DNA from: Thermohalobaculum sp965263335
GTDB lineage: Bacteria > Pseudomonadota > Alphaproteobacteria > Rhodobacterales > Rhodobacteraceae
Direction: 5' to 3'
DNA: 64,000 bases
Assembly: GCA_965263335.1 (NCBI GenBank)
Contig: CBDHHE010000001.1
Coordinates: forward strand, 3,906,001-3,970,000
The notes beneath the pieces are model-generated. The model saw only the letters and a list, made by a program, of their open reading frames with translations, searched no databases and had not been told where the DNA came from. Below are positions 63,558 to 64,000 of this stretch, in pieces. Each line of letters starts with the position of its first letter. Position 1 is the stretch's first letter. Made by a program: the position numbers and the translations under genes.

Positions 63558-64000
63558 ATGAAACCATTGGGCCTCGGACTCATTGCCGTTGCCTGTCTCG
63601 CGCCGATGATTTGGCTTCCCGGGATCGCTGCAGGGCGGGATGTGGTTGCGCTTTTCAGCCAGTATCTCGGGATGATCGCTCTGATCGTCATGGCGACAGC
63701 ACACGTTATCGCAACGCGCTGGCCAGGCGTCGAGGCAGTCTTCGGGCCGCTCGATCAGTCCTACCGCCTTCACAAGTGGCTGGGTATCGGTGCGATGGTC
63801 GCCATCCTGCTGCACGATACCATCGATGCCGACATGAGGGGAATTGGAACCGAGACGCTGATATCTGAGACGGCCGAGACCGCGGGAGAGATCAGTCTCT
63901 ACGGCCTGCTGGTTTTGGTTGTGATCACGCTGGCAACGTTCATTCCGTACGATCTGTGGAAATGGACGCACCGCTTGATCGGAATCTTCTTTGTTCTTGG
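63558..64000 (+). CDS. Ferric-reductase-like transmembrane protein (3' partial)
   Basis: ATG 63558, runs off the window after ~147 codons. Hydrophobic segments at about 3-22, 31-52, 74-90, 112-130 and a last one at the edge. Heme-ligand-type histidines: MATAHVIATRW, RLHKWLGIGAMVAILLHDT (abridged) and WKWTHRLIG, as in ferric reductase-like cytochrome b domains. A ferredoxin-reductase-type FAD/NAD domain probably follows outside the window. Confidence 0.78.
   Translation, partial: MKPLGLGLIAVACLAPMIWLPGIAAGRDVVALFSQYLGMIALIVMATAHVIATRWPGVEAVFGPLDQSYRLHKWLGIGAMVAILLHDTIDADMRGIGTETLISETAETAGEISLYGLLVLVVITLATFIPYDLWKWTHRLIGIFFVL

Noticed and set aside
63423..63971. 182-aa minus-strand frame opposite the ferric-reductase-like gene
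   Set aside because: Polar mirror of hydrophobic codons on the sense strand; no motifs.
1..64000. CRISPR arrays, prophage genes or toxin-antitoxin pairs
   Set aside because: No regularly spaced repeats, phage structural genes or recognisable TA pairs were seen on either strand.

Overview
The window looks like chromosome of a moderately GC-rich alphaproteobacterium, most likely of the Rhodobacterales/Roseobacter type. This rests on the mix of TRAP and TAXI-TRAP transporters, a frcBCA-type sugar ABC system, ugpBAEC, oxyR-katG, tcuAB, rhlE/cspA and long SBP-first transport operons. The genus is not determined. Most genes are catabolic or for uptake; there is no rRNA, CRISPR or prophage.

Layout. 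0-4.1 kb: the 3' part of a very large cell-surface protein that joins c-type heme motifs, Ig/cadherin-like repeats and an autotransporter barrel, followed by a decayed RTX-like gene. 4.9-11.8 kb: ugpBAEC (minus), then xylulokinase and fructokinase (plus). 11.9 kb: tRNA-Gly(CCC). 12.1-15.5 kb: divergent oxyR/katG. 15.8-22.4 kb: tcuAB (tricarballylate oxidation) divergent from a TAXI-type TRAP transporter. 22.4-27.1 kb: TRAP dctPQM plus a PdxA-family dehydrogenase, divergent from a GntR regulator across a palindrome that touches both start codons. 27.1-32.4 kb: frcBCA divergent from a ROK regulator and a D-lyxose/mannose-type isomerase. 32.8-33.7 kb: an IS5-type element with a nonsense mutation. 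33.7-35.5 kb: cytochrome c and a PQQ-type aldose dehydrogenase. 36.9-44.7 kb: three sensor histidine kinases, a lone receiver and a cysteine-free SUOX-fold protein. 45.1-56.1 kb: a polyamine-type ABC transporter in one block with M20 amidohydrolase, amidinotransferase-fold enzyme, class II aldolase, metallo-beta-lactamase-fold hydrolase and cysteine hydrolase, divergent from an amidohydrolase-3 enzyme. 56.3-62.4 kb: a decay zone (IS630, IS3 remnants, broken 2OG-Fe(II) oxygenase, broken GNAT) around intact rhlE and cspA. 62.4-64 kb: another MBL-fold hydrolase and the start of a ferric-reductase-like membrane protein.

How it fits together. The sugar genes make a plausible network: FrcBCA imports a sugar, the isomerase interconverts lyxose/xylulose or mannose/fructose, and the products are substrates of the XylB and fructokinase encoded 20 kb away. 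The 45-56 kb block reads as a pathway for a nitrogen-rich (guanidino, ureido or amide) compound, with uptake, C-N hydrolysis and downstream carbon steps in nine to ten adjacent genes; its substrate cannot be read from the sequence. Four unrelated SBP-first transporter operons carry a strong hairpin exactly between the binding-protein gene and the permease gene.

The most unusual items are the heme-containing autotransporter, the 45-56 kb catabolic block with a variant M20 active site, the SUOX-fold/histidine kinase pair, a 47-residue hydrophobic insertion in the FrcC permease, and the cluster of single-base frameshifts at 56-62 kb.
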